A DNA stretch of 64,000 bases from contig NC_134028.1 of assembly GCF_964204645.1 (NCBI RefSeq), positions 21,302,153 to 21,366,152 of the forward strand, in the 5' to 3' direction. Below are positions 50,275 through 60,829 of the stretch, piece after piece (position 1 is the stretch's first letter; each line of letters opens with the position of its first letter). The notes under the pieces are model-generated. The model saw only the letters and a list, made by a program, of their open reading frames with translations. It did not search any database and was not told the origin of the DNA. This DNA comes from Tubulanus polymorphus. Taxonomy: Eukaryota; Nemertea; Palaeonemertea; Tubulaniformes; Tubulanidae. The position numbers were made by a program, and so were the translations under genes.

Positions 50275-53200
50275 CTACCCCTTCCCCTCTTTCAAAAATG
50301 ACGGCCACACCGTAATAACACCTCCAGTCAAAACGAAATCTCCTAATCGAACTGGTAATCGCCGTACACGAGTAGACCTACGGGGTACAACCTCTTCAGC
50401 TTCGTCATCCCCAACGACGTTTTGATCCATAACGTCGATTTCAACACGATTGCTTCCAGGCTCACCGACACCCAAATCATCCTGACTTATATCTAACATA
50501 GGATCTGGACTCACTAGTACCGAAACTGGAGAATCAATTTCCTCATATGACCTGGGTATACCAGATTCATTTCCGGGTTCAGTCCCAGCGGGTACTGTAG
50601 TCCTTACGCAGTTTTCCAACGCTTCGGCTTCACCCTGACTTGTCGTAGGAACCACTTTTGGCGTATCATCAAATTTCCTCTGCTGGTGGCTAACCCGAAG
50701 CAATAATTCCTCCCCTCGTTCATCCTCTTCGGATTCTTCGGAGAGCGTAGATTCCCCCAGAACAACTGCTGACTTTGGACTTTTCAATTCCTTGGACAGA
50801 TTGCTGGCACTAGAAGTTGATTCCCTCAAAGGGAAGGGCAAAGCATACAACATATTTCGGTGTAAGGTTCGGTGCTTTCCTGTTCTCAAACTCTCAACCA
50901 CATATACTGGGAAGTCTTCATTAGGCTTATGTACTACTACATAATCCTCATCTATCCATCGATCCGACAATTTATTTTGAGCATTTGGGCCCACGTTTTT
51001 CACCAGCACTCGATCGCCGCTCTGTAGCACTCGGCCTTTCGCCTTAAAGTCATAATACTTACCGGACTTAACTGCGGCCTTCTCTATCCTGTCACGAGCC
51101 AATTTCCATACCCTTTCGATATCCTGTTGGAGCTCTTCACCAAATTTCGTTCGACAATTCAATTTATCCAATCCGAAAACTCGATCCAACGCCAAGACAG
51201 GTTCCCGTCCGAACAACAAGTAGTATGGACTAACTCCTACAGTACTATGGGGGGTGCAGTTGTATTGCCACACCACCTTTTGCAAGAACTCTTTCCATTT
51301 GCCTTTCTGATTGGGTTCTAAAAGGGACAAGCGTTGAATCAGTGTCCCATTCATCCTCTCAACACACCCATTTCCTTGAGGATGGTAAGGAGTAGTACGG
51401 CTTTTGTCCATTCCTAACAACTGACAAAGTTCCTTTATGACTTCACTCTCGAAATTCCTTCCCTGATCACTGTGCAATCTCCGAGGAATTCCATATTTCA
51501 CGATGAAGTTGTCGAATATGGCTTTAGCAGTGGTTCTCGCTAGCTGGTTCTTAGTCGGAATCACGACGGCAAACTTCGAAAAATGATCCGTTAATACTAA
51601 CAAGTTCTCAAATCCTTGCGACGGTTCCAGCTTGAGGAAATCCATACACAACAATTCCAAGGGTTCCGAAGTTAGAATGGACTCTAATGGTGCCTGTTGA
51701 GTTGGAGACTTATTGAGAACACACCTGCGACAGGACTTCGCATACCGGTCTATATCCGAAAACATTCTAGGCCACAGAAATCGGGACTGGATCACGGACC
51801 ACATTTTATCCTTACCTATGTGACCTAATGCTTCATGCGCGTAATACAAAATTACATCTTTCTTGTCCTCAGGAACCAGAGCCTGCACGTATTCCTTTCC
51901 ATCTACCATCTTCTTTCGAACAACCATGTCCTCCACAATCGCTAGAGAAGGAAAATATTTCACGAAACGTTGTTCCTCCCGACTATCTGGCCGAAACTTC
52001 TTCTTAAGGATTATACATTGTTTTAATTTCCTGATTACCTCATCCGATTCCTGAAGTTTCACCAGGTCCTCTTTCGGTAACTGAGTCGTCCAATGATCGA
52101 TGTCGTCCAGGACGCAGGTAGGAACCGCTGATGTAAACGCTGCCGAACATACCGCTCTCACCACCTGTGATGACACCCGCCGGCTGAGAGTATCCGCATC
52201 AATCATTCCTTTCCCCGGGGTATACACCATATCCAGATCATACACTGAAAGAGACTGAAGCCACCTGTGACTAGCCGCGTCTAATTTAGCACTATGCAGC
52301 ACATAGGTTAATGGATTATTATCCGTTTCAACAGTACAAGTGTGCCCGTACAAATAATCGTGAAAAACATCCGTCACAGCCCACTTTAACGCCAGAAATT
52401 CTAACTTGTGAATTGCGTACCGAGCTTCAGAATCTTTAACTGCGCGACTTGCATAACCAATTACTCTTCTGCAACCGTTCTGTTGCTGATACAAGACGGC
52501 TCCTAATCCTTGAATCGATGCATCCGTCCTGAGAATAAATGGAAGATTGTAATTCGCGAACCCCAGAATCGGAGGGTTAATTAAACATTCCTTCAATCGT
52601 TGGAACGATTCTTCAGCCTTCTCATTCCAATCCAGCTGACTCTTTTTAACTCTCCCTTTCGAATCTTTCGGAACACCCTTCAACTTGTCCGTTAACGGCT
52701 TTGCGATACGTGCAAAGTTTTCAATAAAGCGTCGGTAGAAACTGGCAAATCCGAGAAATGAACGTAACTCGCTGATTGTTGTCGGTCTTTCCCATTTCCG
52801 AATTGTCTCCGTTTTCGCTGGGTCCGTCCGAATACCCTTTTCGGAAATAACATGCCCTAGATAATGAACTTCTGGTTTCATGAAAACACATTTCGATGGT
52901 TTGACCTTTAACCCCGCCTTCTCCAGCCGACGAAATACTTCATTCAGTCTTTCTATATGCTGCTTCGCCCCTTTTGAAAAAACAATTATATCGTCAATAT
53001 AAACGATACATGTACGTAAGTTCAAGTCCCCTAGCGCTCGCTCCATCAGCCTCTGAAAAGATGCGGGTGCACCGGTCAGACCAAATGGCATCTTATTAAA
53101 TTCATAAAAACCGAAGCCCGGTCCCACGTTAAAGGCCGTCTTCTCCCGATGTCGACGTGACATCTTGAGCTGCCAGTACCCGGATTTCAGATCTAGCACT

Positions 53201-54405
53201 GTAAACCGATCGCACTCGGCTAGATTATTAAGGACCTCATCAATTCGAGGAAGACTATATCGATCCGGTATTGTTTTCTTGTTCAACTCCCTATAATCTA
53301 TGCAGAACCTGAGCTCGCCATTCTTCTTTCGAACCAATACCACCGGACTGGAGTAAGGACTACAGGAATGTCGAATGACTCCCGCATCCAACATCATCCG
53401 CAAATGTTGCCTCACTTCTTCGACCATCCCGGGAGGTATCCTTCGATATCGAAGATTGACGGGTTCTTCATCAGTCAAACGAATCGTATGTTCGAATAAA
53501 TCAGTGGAGCCTAGCTCTAAGTCATTGAGCGCAAAAACATGCTTCCATTTCACCAACAACTCCTTAAGCATGGTCTTCTCAACTTCTGTTGTAACCCCTG
53601 TGAGATCCACACTTTTAAAGAACTCTTCATCCGAAACTTCGGTCTTCGACTCAACTCGCCCATCCGTCTTTTCTGACTTATCGTCAACTGTAACTTCATC
53701 CACTCGAACCAGACTACAAACCGGTTTCTGGGTAGGTATACTTACATCTTGTTCGCTACTGTTACGGATCCGGACTGAAACGCGACAGCATTTCACATCG
53801 GGGAGTGAACTTACCGTGGGAATCACGATTAACTTCCCAGAAGCTCCTTTGAGGTGATTATCAGTCATCACTACACCCCCAACACCATCGGTTCTCACCA
53901 TTCCGTGTACCGTGACTTCTGTCCCTGCTTGAATCCGTATGTTTCGTGTCGATCTAACCGTACCTATTTTACAATCCCTTTTCTCAGAAAACGGCAACCC
54001 AGACATCCGTTGTATGACATTGGTTCCAATTAGAAATGGTACTTGTTGATGGTATTCCGTGGACTCTACAACCAATGCTAACACATCCAGCTCTTGTTCC
54101 CTGTATTTTATAGAAATTGATACGTAACCATCAAAAGGTAGTCTATCTCCACTTACAGTGTGGACCTCCAATTCTTCAACTATATCTGAAAGCGGATAAA
54201 TGTTCACATTCGGAAGTGATTCCCTCACAAACGATCGAGAAACAGTTGTTACCATCGATCCAGAGTCAACCAAAGCTCTACAAGGTACTTCATTTACTGC
54301 AATTTCAATCTCATTGGGAGCTCCAACTAATTGGGAAAGGTTGAGGCCTATATTCCCGGCCGAACGTCGCCTCCCTTTGGTATCGACCGGTTGTCGTTTC
54401 CCTCC
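50275..54405 (-). CDS. Pol polyprotein: protease, RT, RNase H, integrase
   Basis: The frame opens right after a TAA (54,408-54,406) and overlaps gag by 58 bases in the -1 frame. Counting from VDSGS (54,270): protease motif DSGSMVTT; reverse transcriptase residues about 270-450 with VLDLKSGYW and YIDD at 425-428; RNase H about 578-700 with D583 (LRTDAS) and D651; integrase HHCC 813-851 (HEALGH...CRRC) and DDE core D878, D936, E972; a GPY/F-like region near 1,120-1,170. The C-terminus is acidic with no chromodomain. All catalytic residues are present. The polyprotein is made only by ribosomal frameshifting from gag. Confidence 0.95.
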   Translation of the reverse strand, partial: GGKRQPVDTKGRRRSAGNIGLNLSQLVGAPNEIEIAVNEVPCRALVDSGSMVTTVSRSFVRESLPNVNIYPLSDIVEELEVHTVSGDRLPFDGYVSISIKYREQELDVLALVVESTEYHQQVPFLIGTNVIQRMSGLPFSEKRDCKIGTVRSTRNIRIQAGTEVTVHGMVRTDGVGGVVMTDNHLKGASGKLIVIPTVSSLPDVKCCRVSVRIRNSSEQDVSIPTQKPVCSLVRVDEVTVDDKSEKTDGRVESKTEVSDEEFFKSVDLTGVTTEVEKTMLKELLVKWKHVFALNDLELGSTDLFEHTIRLTDEEPVNLRYRRIPPGMVEEVRQHLRMMLDAGVIRHSCSPYSSPVVLVRKKNGELRFCIDYRELNKKTIPDRYSLPRIDEVLNNLAECDRFTVLDLKSGYWQLKMSRRHREKTAFNVGPGFGFYEFNKMPFGLTGAPASFQRLMERALGDLNLRTCIVYIDDIIVFSKGAKQHIERLNEVFRRLEKAGLKVKPSKCVFMKPEVHYLGHVISEKGIRTDPAKTETIRKWERPTTISELRSFLGFASFYRRFIENFARIAKPLTDKLKGVPKDSKGRVKKSQLDWNEKAEESFQRLKECLINPPILGFANYNLPFILRTDASIQGLGAVLYQQQNGCRRVIGYASRAVKDSEARYAIHKLEFLALKWAVTDVFHDYLYGHTCTVETDNNPLTYVLHSAKLDAASHRWLQSLSVYDLDMVYTPGKGMIDADTLSRRVSSQVVRAVCSAAFTSAVPTCVLDDIDHWTTQLPKEDLVKLQESDEVIRKLKQCIILKKKFRPDSREEQRFVKYFPSLAIVEDMVVRKKMVDGKEYVQALVPEDKKDVILYYAHEALGHIGKDKMWSVIQSRFLWPRMFSDIDRYAKSCRRCVLNKSPTQQAPLESILTSEPLELLCMDFLKLEPSQGFENLLVLTDHFSKFAVVIPTKNQLARTTAKAIFDNFIVKYGIPRRLHSDQGRNFESEVIKELCQLLGMDKSRTTPYHPQGNGCVERMNGTLIQRLSLLEPNQKGKWKEFLQKVVWQYNCTPHSTVGVSPYYLLFGREPVLALDRVFGLDKLNCRTKFGEELQQDIERVWKLARDRIEKAAVKSGKYYDFKAKGRVLQSGDRVLVKNVGPNAQNKLSDRWIDEDYVVVHKPNEDFPVYVVESLRTGKHRTLHRNMLYALPFPLRESTSSASNLSKELKSPKSAVVLGESTLSEESEEDERGEELLLRVSHQQRKFDDTPKVVPTTSQGEAEALENCVRTTVPAGTEPGNESGIPRSYEEIDSPVSVLVSPDPMLDISQDDLGVGEPGSNRVEIDVMDQNVVGDDEAEEVVPRRSTRVRRLPVRLGDFVLTGGVITVWPSFLKEGKG

Positions 54406-55724
54406 TTAGGACAATTTCGTCTCAAGTGCCCTTTCTCCTTACAACCATAGCATCTCCTCTCTCCCAACGGTACAAATGTTGGACGGTCTCTTGGCCCACT
54501 CTGCCAACGACTGCCCCGCCAATTCCTATACTCGAGTTTCTCTTCCTTCAAGGAAGCTATCTCCTTCTCCATTTTGTTGAGATGTTCCAATACTTGCTGC
54601 ATTTGTTGCGCCAAAGATGCAGTGCCGACTTCGGTTTGGCTGACCCGAGCCTGTTGATTATAAGACCTCCGGGGAGAATTTTTCTTTCTCCCGTTTTCGA
54701 TTTCACATTCACTATCTGCCTTTCTGGCTTCAATGACTAATTTTCTAAAAGAGTAACCAGGTTCCTTGTAGTGTCGGATAGCCATTTTCAAGGGAACAGA
54801 TCTCAATCCCCGCCAGAACTGAACCTTGAGAGTCTCATCGTTTATATAAACTGACCCGTGTCCAGCTGCTTTAACTTTACTGGCTATTTCCTCGACCCGA
54901 GCCGACCAATCAGCAACAGATTCCATTTCCTCCTGTTTCGCGGAATGGAATTTGACCATGATCTCCTCTGCAGACAAAACCTCTCCGTAGACCAATTCCA
55001 TCTTATCCACCACCTGTTGCGTAGTAGGCTCATTATCCCCATCATACAGATTGGTAAGTATCCTGAGCGCAGAACCTCTCAACGACCCGCGAATTAACCG
55101 CATACACATTGCTTCATTCAATGATTCATCACGGATGAGTCCTTTGACTTCCTGACGCCACTGTATATATGATACTTCCCCTTTATGTTCAGATCCACTA
55201 AAAACGCATAGACGAGGTGACTGTACGGAAACATTCACCTGAGGGGCGTCCCTAACGTCTACGTTTTGCTGAACCAGAGGTGCAGGTTGATTAATAAAAG
55301 AAGCACCCAAGTCCTCGATTTTAGGGGGATAGAGACTAGGCTTTTCCTCCCAACACCCGGCGGCGGATACTAATTTGTCCACCAACCTACTTTGTGTGGT
55401 TCTGGGAAGACTAGAAAAAGTTTTCACCATCGCGTCTAAATCGCTTTCAGCCTTAACAGCATCATGCAATATCTTATTTTGAGACATGTCAACGCCCCGT
55501 ACTGACAATTTAATTACCTTACTGCCAACAGTTACGGAATGAAAGTGAGCCTCATGACTACGTCGAGCACTCTCAACTAATTCAAAGATAATATAAACAC
55601 CCTCAGGAGTTGAATATGTAGCCACAATAACACCACAGGTTTTGAAATACTCTTTGCAAAATTCCACAGGGTCAGCGAGAGATCCAATTCCACCCACAAA
55701 AACGGACCTTTCGTGCAGTGACAT
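54348..55724 (-). CDS. Gag with RRM-like N-terminus and zinc knuckle
   Basis: 458 residues, ATG at 55,724. Residues 1-80 (RSVFVGGIG ... EGVYIIFELVE) look like an RNA-recognition-motif fold. Residues 170-340 are a gypsy-type capsid region (FSGSEHKGEVSYIQWRQEV, VQFWRGLRSVPLKMAIRHYK). A coiled coil lies near 365-400, and a CCHC knuckle at C425-C438 (CYGCKEKGHLRRNC). RRM-like N-termini also occur in PNMA proteins, which derive from gypsy Gag; that link is inference. Gag forms the particle and packages the genomic RNA. Confidence 0.9.
   Translation of the reverse strand: MSLHERSVFVGGIGSLADPVEFCKEYFKTCGVIVATYSTPEGVYIIFELVESARRSHEAHFHSVTVGSKVIKLSVRGVDMSQNKILHDAVKAESDLDAMVKTFSSLPRTTQSRLVDKLVSAAGCWEEKPSLYPPKIEDLGASFINQPAPLVQQNVDVRDAPQVNVSVQSPRLCVFSGSEHKGEVSYIQWRQEVKGLIRDESLNEAMCMRLIRGSLRGSALRILTNLYDGDNEPTTQQVVDKMELVYGEVLSAEEIMVKFHSAKQEEMESVADWSARVEEIASKVKAAGHGSVYINDETLKVQFWRGLRSVPLKMAIRHYKEPGYSFRKLVIEARKADSECEIENGRKKNSPRRSYNQQARVSQTEVGTASLAQQMQQVLEHLNKMEKEIASLKEEKLEYRNWRGSRWQSGPRDRPTFVPLGERRCYGCKEKGHLRRNCPKEGNDNRSIPKGGDVRPGI
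54396..54402 (-). promoter_or_regulatory. -1 frameshift slippery site GGGAAAC
   Basis: In the gag frame it reads G-GGA-AAC (codons GAG GGA AAC), a canonical X-XXY-YYZ heptamer as used by several retroviruses. It lies 6 nt after the last stop of the pol frame and 45 nt before the gag stop, exactly where a gag-pol shift must occur. Confidence 0.8.
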
Positions 55725-56467
55725 CCCTGGTTAATATTTTGATCCCACTATTAATGCGTATCCCAAGGTTCGGTATGACCCTGACTACAACCAAAGCACA
55801 AATTAAATATCAATGACATGCAAATATGCAATACAGAAGCTTTTAGACATGCGACATACAAAACAACACATTTAGTTATCAAACCAACTAATAATAGATG
55901 CCTCAAACAATATGCAATCAAATGATGTAAGCACCAATCTATGGCACACAAACAAAAAAAAAAAAAAAAAAATGAAAAATATTTAAATAATAGCAATAAT
56001 TGTAGAATAAAATAATAATGAAAGCTTGGCAGCGCCAAAGATTATACAAACTGAATGGAGACCTAATACAAAATAAACACAAAAAAAATGAAAAGAAAAT
56101 GTCCAAGACCGAACAATCTGCAGCAGTCTTAACACCAACTAAACATAAATGTATCTCAATCTGAGCAAAGTAACATAAACACCAACATAAACACAGGACA
56201 ACACATGCGCACACAACACAGCTATAGCAAGTTAACACAAGAATCTGCTCTACTCTCCAGCCACCTAGCGACGTATATTTTCGTACTCACTATTTGCTGA
56301 AGACAAACATCGAATTCGAATTTACACCGGTTTTTTTTTGTAGCAGTCGTCCAAATCAACCACTTAATAACAACCAGACGTCCGGTCGACCGATTAACGG
56401 CGGCAGGCGGTTATACGTTTCCTTCACGGTAACTTCGCCTTCCGTGTACCGAGCAATTTCCAATGAT
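55725..56467 (-). other. Gag leader of the LTR element
   Basis: About 740 bp between the primer-binding site and gag, with A/T runs (55,955-55,975) and no conserved frame. Expected to hold the packaging signal; none recognised. Confidence 0.5.
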
Positions 56468-56485
56468 ATCCGGGCGGTGCCTCCA
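56468..56485 (-). other. Primer-binding site
   Basis: TGGAGGCACCGCCCGGAT begins two bases inside the 5' LTR on minus, complementary to a tRNA 3' end (…CCA). The tRNA was not identified. Confidence 0.7.
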
Positions 56486-56487
56486 AA

Positions 56488-56916
56488 TGTGACAGAGCTT
56501 TTCCTCACGAACCCAGGTTACGGAGCTTTTTCTTACAATTGCTCTTAACCTGCCCTGTCGGATCTATTATAAATCGCTCGAGCCCCTGACGGCGGATCTG
56601 CATGCAGGACAAAAGAGGTTCGCACGAAGCGACGGTTGTCTCCTCAGTGATTCCTCTCCGACGAGGCGCGGAAATACGATCCTTACAGCTTCCTCCGTCC
56701 GACGACGCCGACTCTAAATAAACATAACATAAGATCGAAATTAAATACGATCGAGTTTATTTACATACAGCAGGCAGAAATCAAACCATGTCGTTTGATT
56801 TCCTATACCAGAGTGGAGACTATACAACACACTATAAAGAGGGCACACTAAGTGGAGGCGCCACTATACAGTGCTATTAAAGAGTCCTCATACATCACCC
56901 GAATCACTCTCTCACA
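56488..56916 (-). repeat. 5' LTR
   Basis: 429 bp, same sequence as 49,331-49,759 by eye. Promoter expected here; CTTTATAGTG on minus is a possible TATA element. Confidence 0.95.
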
Positions 56917-56920
56917 TATA

Positions 56921-58524
56921 CATTAACTATGAATATCAATATGCGAAAAACGTTTCATTTGAAACGAAAAATATTTAAAAATATTCGATCAACCACTCCC
57001 GGGGACCGGCTTCTCGCTGTGACGTCAGTGGGCCACTCTTAGTGTGAGACACCGATGGTCCGGTGATTCGAGTTGGCTCCAAATACGGGGCTACAGCCCC
57101 TAAATCCACCAAAAACGCCTCAAATTCCATTTTTGAGTGTACAAAAATCCCCCAAAAAGAGTTAGCCATGGCCCCTTCAAATTGGTGGTCACTAAGAATT
57201 GCGCCTAGTCAAGGGTTTAAACTTCGCGTTCGATCGAGGGTTTTCGATGAAGAATGAAAGATGTATGTATATTACGAATGCCGATGACCAAAGAGTTTGA
57301 AAAAAATTCCGACACACGCGGAATCTGTTTAGTGTACTATGATTTCAACGAATGAATTGGAAACATGGACATGAATTAAAAATACTAAAGATAACATAAA
57401 TTTATTGAATGAATTATTCATTAAATATTGTATCACTCTCAGCTCCTGGCCCTAGTCCAGCTGATTTCGTTTATCACGACGTTTTTTGCGACGGGTGCAA
57501 ACGCAACATGCAACGTTCCGGTGCTCCGCTAATTCCCTGTCTAAAGAAATGTTACTTGATATTTCCATGGATCTCTTATCTTTACAAATGTAAGAGCTGT
57601 TGTGTTTTGCTGAAGACTTATGTATGTGGTTCCTGTACTTTTGTCAATAACAGTTTTAAAACTGGCCATGATAATTGATAAGAATGATCTTAAATTGGAT
57701 TCTCCGATTATGAAAGTTATTCAGATTCAGCCATTGGCCCTTTTCATGAAAGATGTCAGAAAAGAAAGATAGCCAAAAAGCCCTCAGAATACACAAGTAC
57801 CTAAATTGAACAAATTTTCAGGGGAGGACCCCAGACTATGGCTTCAGAAAGACAGTGCCGCATACTGCCCTGACGGTTAGCGAAAACTGGCCAGTCTCGA
57901 CTCTCAACGGCTGGTCTAGTGGACTCACCAGTCTGCCCCGGTAGCTCGATAGGGATGGAATTTAGTTGGGGATTTCACACCTTGAGAGAAAGCACGGGAG
58001 TTCTTAATCTGGATACCAGGGCGATGTACGGGTTCCCGGGTTGTTTGGGATTCAAGAACTCAGGCAGGGGTGTCAAACAACGGAGGAGGGGTACAAGGGA
58101 GCCGGGATTTCCGGCTGCGGATTTAGAATTTTGATTTCTGATGCAGAAAAGCCGGCGGTTACGGCGGGCGGTGAACAGTAGTTATTTTTTCTGCAGGCAG
58201 TGAGTAACCGGAACCCCGGCTCCTGAACACCAGGCCGTTTTCAGACCAAAGGAAGACAAGAAATAGCATAATATTATGAACTTGAACAGTTTGATATCTT
58301 TTTAGTTTTGTGACTTGAAAAACCTTTCGTCGCCCGCGGGAGAGGAACGGCCGGCGCGCCTAGTCCAGGGTGTTCACAGTATGGCCTAATCGTTGTGTCC
58401 GGTCCAGGTGTCCATTATCCAAAAGAAATCTATTTCTGGTTTGAATAAAATGTTGACTATGTTGGTTTTCATATAATTGACGATGACTGTACGCGTCACC
58501 ATGTTAAACGATTTATATGCAGTA
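56921..58524. other. Mostly non-coding; possible ZZ-finger remnant
   Basis: At 57,470-57,660 plus-strand frames read HDVFCDGCKRNMQ and YKCKSCCVLLKTYVCGSC. The CDGC...YKCxxC pattern resembles a ZZ-type zinc finger with an insertion between halves, so a decayed exon is possible. The rest, including a GC-rich part at 57,830-58,240, shows no gene. Confidence 0.3.
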
Positions 58525-58705
58525 AATATTGAAAAAACATACACTGCGGTGGCGCTAGCGGACGGACACCCGTACTGTAAATAAGTCGTACCTCGTATGT
58601 AATATGTCGTATCTCGTATGTTGCATCTCATATCTCGTATGTTATATCTCATATCTCGTATGTCGTCTGAGGTCTTCCATACATGATGGTCTATTTCAAT
58701 AAACT
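58525..58705 (-). repeat. Minisatellite-bearing repeat, right inverted copy
   Basis: Inverted copy of 49,105-49,275: GCTAGCGGACGGACACCCGT then TATCTCGTATGTYR units and GTCGTCTGAGGTCTTCCAT. Confidence 0.7.
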
Positions 58706-59170
58706 TAAACTCAAACATTTATAACTTAAACATAATCCCACAGACCAAGACCCTACATCCAAATTACTAATAACAAAATCCAACATCGGACAAAATACCA
58801 TTTAAGTATTTCAAGATTTAGGATAATTAATGTATGTATAATAAAATATTGCTGTTCAAGTTCTATGTTGCAAGCTGCAAAATTCTCAAAGAATTTCACG
58901 TTAGATTCTAATATCTATTCCTTTTCTTAAATTCACGTTTATGCTGCGCCATCTGGTGCCAGGTTATTCAACATCATTCAACAACATTTTCCTGATACAA
59001 ACTGAATTATATCAAACAGTCAGAAAACCGTTAATATTGATTGCACGAGAAACATATAATTTTTGCATTGAAGATTAATCCATTATACGGCATTCTAAAA
59101 TGCAGTTAAGTATCAGGTTTCAAATATGTAAGGAACCATTGATTTGCCGATCAATCTCTCATCTTTGACG
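58706..59170. other. Upstream region of the GPCR gene
   Basis: AT-rich, no clear TATA box. Nothing else seen. Confidence 0.4.
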
Positions 59171-60244
59171 ATGGAAATTTCTAACGCAGTCAATGCGACG
59201 TCGATTGAAACTCGTTCGATGTGCAACAATAAACTAAAGCTCTCGAATCGTTTCCTACTGAGAGTAACGTTTCTGCCCGCTGTGATAGTCGCCGGTATTT
59301 TCTTTAACGGCTTGAGTTATGAAATTCTAAAACGCCAATCGTCGCAGCACCGGTCGATTTTTCTCCTCCGAGCTCTAGCCGTCGCCGACGTATCTTTTCT
59401 CGTTGTAAAATTCTTTCGCGAGTTTTTACGTCCCGTTCTCGACGCTGTAGTTTATGGTTTAGCGTTCCAACGCCTCGCCGGTTTGATTAGAAATACTAGA
59501 TTTGCCGGGTTCTTTGGAATCTATTTAGCGATGTTTTTCTTTAACAGGTCGACGAAATTGACCAGAAACTGGATAACGGTACTGATAGCGATGGAACGGG
59601 TTATAAGTCTCGGTTTCCCGTTGTTCGCCCAGGCTCACATAACCAAAAGACGCTTATATATATGTATTTGCGTACAGTATGTCTTATTTGCTTGTTTCGG
59701 TATCAGTTTTATGTTAGATATTGGCGATTCCACATATTGGTTCGATGTCTGTACGGGAATTCACGTTCCGTTTATTACCCGCCGAAAACTATCCCCGATT
59801 GAAACGCGTGTACGTTTCTACGTGGAATCGATATTGACCTCAGTTTTCACGAATCTTCTTCCGATTTTATGTCTCGTGATTCTCAATACAATTTTGATTA
59901 TAGTGCTTAAAAGAATCGGCAAAAATAGGGAGCATCTCACGCGAGAATCGAAATACAGAAACATCGACCAAAAAGCGACTAAAATGGCAATAGCAGTGAT
60001 CGTTTTATTCATTGTTTTAGAATCCGCCACTTCGCTTGGAACTTATATTAAAATTCTACGTACATTATTCGGTCTACCAAAGCTAAGTTCGAGTATTCGT
60101 CAAGTTGTTTCAAGCATCACTAACGTAGGATCAGATATTCTAACTCCTCTGGATTCAAGCGTTAACTATTTTGTGTATTGTTTGACCAATGATAGATTCA
60201 GAAATGAGGCGAAGAAAATATTCAAACGGAAAGTGGAAAAGTGA
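59171..60244 (+). CDS. Class A G-protein-coupled receptor, peptide-receptor type
   Basis: An intronless 357-residue receptor; the ATG at 59,171 is preferred over an upstream in-frame TTG. An N-glycosylation site (NAT) lies near the N-terminus. Seven hydrophobic segments at about residues 31-53 (with N46), 62-82 (LAVAD, D73), 113-142, 161-183, 218-246, 269-293 and 316-338. The DRY motif appears as MERVIS (E142-R143), and the NPxxY region as DSSVNYFVYCL followed by TNDRFR, a variant common in FMRFamide-type invertebrate receptors. The third loop is short and basic. It acts at the plasma membrane, probably for a neuropeptide; ligand unknown. No lesions seen. Confidence 0.85.
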   Translation: MEISNAVNATSIETRSMCNNKLKLSNRFLLRVTFLPAVIVAGIFFNGLSYEILKRQSSQHRSIFLLRALAVADVSFLVVKFFREFLRPVLDAVVYGLAFQRLAGLIRNTRFAGFFGIYLAMFFFNRSTKLTRNWITVLIAMERVISLGFPLFAQAHITKRRLYICICVQYVLFACFGISFMLDIGDSTYWFDVCTGIHVPFITRRKLSPIETRVRFYVESILTSVFTNLLPILCLVILNTILIIVLKRIGKNREHLTRESKYRNIDQKATKMAIAVIVLFIVLESATSLGTYIKILRTLFGLPKLSSSIRQVVSSITNVGSDILTPLDSSVNYFVYCLTNDRFRNEAKKIFKRKVEK

Positions 60245-60829
60245 AAAATGTCTCGTAGGATGAACAAGAGTTATGATAGAATAAGCTATAAGCTATAACA
60301 TTCCTTTTTAAACAATATTCATATTACCAATTTCAACCTATTTTTGTAGCCTTACTTTTCATCGTAAAACGACACTGAGAGGCAGTGTAGTGCGGTCCCT
60401 GAATGTACATGTATTTTATTATCATTTATTGATTGGCACGTCAACACAAGGTGGCATCTATGAATTATCTCTCCTTTTTTGTGGGGGATGGTGATCGAAT
60501 TTACAGACTGTTTTGTTTAAATCGAACATAGTTGGAAGTATGCAGCGAAATATTCCAGGCTAATGTAACATAATATAAGTCCGAAAAGTTTACTTCAAGC
60601 TTATAATCTATTGATGCGACGTTGCGGTGACCAGCGAAGTACGGTACTTCATAAGCGCCGAATCTAGTATGAACGCGGCTATAGATGGAAATTGATGATG
60701 GTGTAATTTTCCGATGATTACGATAATTTTGGCATCAGTGAATAATAATGACTTCCTAATGTGATACTTTGTTTAATGAACTATGAAGTTAGCAACTATC
60801 TATACACTAGAATTGCCCACCGTTTAATT
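60245..60829. other. Downstream region of the GPCR gene
   Basis: No gene seen; contains the probable 3' UTR. Confidence 0.4.

Larger units (their letters stand above)
49331..56916 (-). mobile_element. Full-length Ty3/gypsy LTR retrotransposon
   Basis: 7,586 bp between 429 bp LTRs that look identical, flanked by TATA on both sides (49,327-49,330; 56,917-56,920). Read on minus it has 5' LTR, primer-binding site, gag, pol in the -1 frame, polypurine tract and 3' LTR. All frames are open, so it is probably young and perhaps active. No env frame and no chromodomain are seen. Confidence 0.95.

Noticed and set aside
53375-53857. 160-codon plus frame
   Set aside because: Antisense shadow of the intact gypsy Pol.
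56294-56548. 84-codon plus frame over the LTR boundary
   Set aside because: Antisense to the leader and 5' LTR of the retrotransposon; chance frame.
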